Positions 51,459 through 52,741 of a stretch of DNA of 52,741 bases are shown in pieces. A program made the translations under genes and the position numbers. Numbering within the stretch: position 1 is the stretch's first letter; the number at the start of each line of letters is the position of its first letter. The notes under the pieces were generated by a model, which saw only the letters and a list, made by a program, of their open reading frames with translations, did no database searches and was not told the DNA's origin. This DNA comes from DATFMP01 sp035266845. GTDB taxonomy: Bacteria; SAR324; JACQKK01. Location of the stretch: positions 1-52,741 of the forward strand of contig DATFMP010000002.1 of the NCBI GenBank assembly GCA_035266845.1. Reading direction: 5' to 3'.

Positions 51459-51494
51459 GCTCCTCTGCAGGTAGGTTTCCACCGGCTGAGGCGC

Positions 51495-52406
51495 TCAGGC
51501 ATCGCGGTGGGTTGCCAGCGGCTCCGCGTCGTGAAAGCGCGTGAAATCGATGCGGGTGCGGCCGTCCGGGGTGCGGCTGATCACGTCCACGAAGCGCGCG
51601 TTCCAGACGAGCTCGTCCGGGCGGTACATGCGGCGCGCATGGATGGGCTGAGCGAAGGTCTCGTCCACACCCACCAGGGACATCAGGAATTGGGCGTGCA
51701 CGGCCTCCAGCGCGGCGGCGTCCAGCCCGTGCAAGGGACTGGTCTCGTCGATAATGTGGACGGCAGTCCAGGTGATCGTGAACACAGGCGTGTGGTGGCG
51801 CAGCAGGGATAGATCGTAGAAGCGCCGCATGGCTTCGCCGTCCGCGGTCACGGTGTCGCGCAGCACGGCCAGCTGCACCCGCGCATCGAAGACCTGGTTG
51901 CTGCGCGCGTTGGCCAGCCGCACCATCAGTGCCGGCTGGCCATCGAAGCGCCCCACCACGGCCGCGTGGGAGAACAGCACCCGCGCCGTGGGCCGCGAGA
52001 GCCGCGCGAACACCACGCCGGCCAGGGTCGCGAACCCAAGCAGGCCCAGCAGCACCTCCAGCGAGGCCAGTACGTTCGCGTACAGCCCCTGGGGCAGCAT
52101 GGCGCCGTAGCCCACGGTGGAGAGCGTCTGCACGCTGAAGAAGAACGCGTCCATCAGCGAGCCCGGCCGCGCACCGCTGATGCTGCCCGGCACCAGCAGA
52201 TAGGCCACCGCGAACAGCACGTTCACGGCCACGAAGCCCCCCACCAGCAGCGCCAGCAGCGCCCACCAGGGGCTGATCAGCAGGAAGTGGTAGAAGTCGT
52301 CGAACCAGTGGGTGCGGTAGCCCACGCGCTCGGCGACGATGCGCTCGCGCGGCCGGCCGAAGGCCCGGCGACGCTGGTCGCGCCGTTCCCATCCGGGCAG
52401 GCGCAT
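51495..52406 (-). CDS. Inward-rectifier (KirBac-type) potassium channel
   Basis: The 303-residue protein has two membrane helices (ALLALLVGGFVAVNVLFAVAY; VLASLEVLLGLLGFATLAGV) flanking the K+ selectivity filter TVGYG (97-101). A C-terminal cytoplasmic Kir domain of immunoglobulin-like fold follows (SHAAVVGRFDGQPALMVRL; HTPVFTITWTAVHIID). KirBac channels pass K+ and sense ions or lipids. GGGGGGAA precedes ATG 52406. It lies 22 bp after the permease gene on the same strand, so the two may be one operon. Confidence 0.92.
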   Translation of the reverse strand: MRLPGWERRDQRRRAFGRPRERIVAERVGYRTHWFDDFYHFLLISPWWALLALLVGGFVAVNVLFAVAYLLVPGSISGARPGSLMDAFFFSVQTLSTVGYGAMLPQGLYANVLASLEVLLGLLGFATLAGVVFARLSRPTARVLFSHAAVVGRFDGQPALMVRLANARSNQVFDARVQLAVLRDTVTADGEAMRRFYDLSLLRHHTPVFTITWTAVHIIDETSPLHGLDAAALEAVHAQFLMSLVGVDETFAQPIHARRMYRPDELVWNARFVDVISRTPDGRTRIDFTRFHDAEPLATHRDA

Positions 52407-52428
52407 GCGGATTCCCCCCTCGCCCGGC

Positions 52429-52741
52429 TCAGATGCCGACCAGGCGCTGCATCCACGTGGCCAGGTAGCCCGCGAGGAGGGGCGCCAGCGCCACGGAAAG
52501 CAGGCGCACCGCCGCGAAGCGCCAGCCCAGGATGGGCCCCTCGTAAATGAGGATGCGGTGGAAGCCCAGCAGCGACCACGCCGTGAGGTAGGCCACCAGC
52601 GGGCCAATGCCCGTGCCCGCCTTCCACAGGGACGCCACCAGCGGAAACGCCACGAACGGCCCGCCCGGGGTGAAGGCCCCGCCCACAGTCGCGATCACCA
52701 GCCCCGTCAGACCCGATTCCGCCCCCGCATAGGCGGCCACC
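52429..52741 (-). CDS. YraQ-like permease, partial (C-terminal part)
   Basis: The frame is open to the right edge, so the N-terminus is outside the window. The visible 103 residues include GGAFTPGGPFVAFPLVASLWKAG and a hydrophobic helix region (LLSVALAPLLAGYLATWM), resembling the last helices of permeases of the YraQ/DUF318 group. Substrate unknown. The short length means the family call is tentative. Confidence 0.6.
   Translation of the reverse strand, partial: VAAYAGAESGLTGLVIATVGGAFTPGGPFVAFPLVASLWKAGTGIGPLVAYLTAWSLLGFHRILIYEGPILGWRFAAVRLLSVALAPLLAGYLATWMQRLVGI

Overview
The window is GC-rich, densely coding chromosomal DNA from a halophilic or salt-tolerant bacterium of broadly proteobacterial character. 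Evidence for salt adaptation is a complete ectABCD operon (ectoine and hydroxyectoine), a P-type ATPase resembling the Na,K-ATPase branch, an inward-rectifier type K+ channel, and a c-di-AMP cyclase. The fatty-acid oxidation pair FadB/FadA and the soluble transhydrogenase SthA look gammaproteobacterial. The order tilS-ftsH-cdaA-ybbR and a mycofactocin locus are instead familiar from deltaproteobacteria in the broad sense and are not typical of gammaproteobacteria. I therefore do not name a lineage more precisely. No rRNA, tRNA, CRISPR array or intact transposase was seen.

Layout. 1-941: visibly AT-richer segment with an MT-A70 adenine methyltransferase and the start of an unrecognised gene that runs off the left edge. 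1.0-8.1 kb: ectABCD lies on the plus strand between cystathionine gamma-lyase-type and cystathionine beta-synthase genes, both on the minus strand. 8.4-11.1 kb: an M20 amidohydrolase and a MATE exporter. 11.2-16.8 kb: fadA and fadB, separated by two small exported proteins. 17.0-23.9 kb: a B12-binding radical SAM protein, a TPR protein, an ECF sigma factor with zinc-binding anti-sigma, sthA and a threonine aldolase. 24.1-28.7 kb: universal stress protein, P-type ATPase, CbtB and CbtA.

28.9-38.2 kb is a minus-strand run: two EamA transporters, a TTC38-type TPR protein, an iron-ADH-family dehydrogenase, a molybdopterin oxidoreductase, and a three-subunit cobalt nitrile hydratase / thiocyanate hydrolase-type enzyme. 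Its beta chain is encoded as two genes, and a small exported protein gene lies inside the set. 38.5-46.5 kb on the plus strand: tilS, ftsH, cdaA, ybbR, rng and a pseudouridine synthase. 46.6-49.6 kb on the minus strand: a 55-residue zinc-ribbon protein missed by length cut-offs, a FlgT-N-like periplasmic protein, CvpA, TrmL and a small unknown. 49.8-51.5 kb: mycofactocin mftA-mftB-mftC without mftD/E/F. 51.5-52.7 kb: a KirBac-type channel and the end of a YraQ-like permease.

Intergenic gaps hold two families of dispersed palindromes: three copies of an 80-82 bp element with GTCATTCC/GGAATGAC ends, and several clusters of short GC-rich perfect hairpins. The most unusual points are the cdaA operon together with an osmolyte and K+/Na+ gene set, the short mftABC locus, the Na,K-ATPase-like ion site in a bacterial pump, and the split thiocyanate-hydrolase-like locus.
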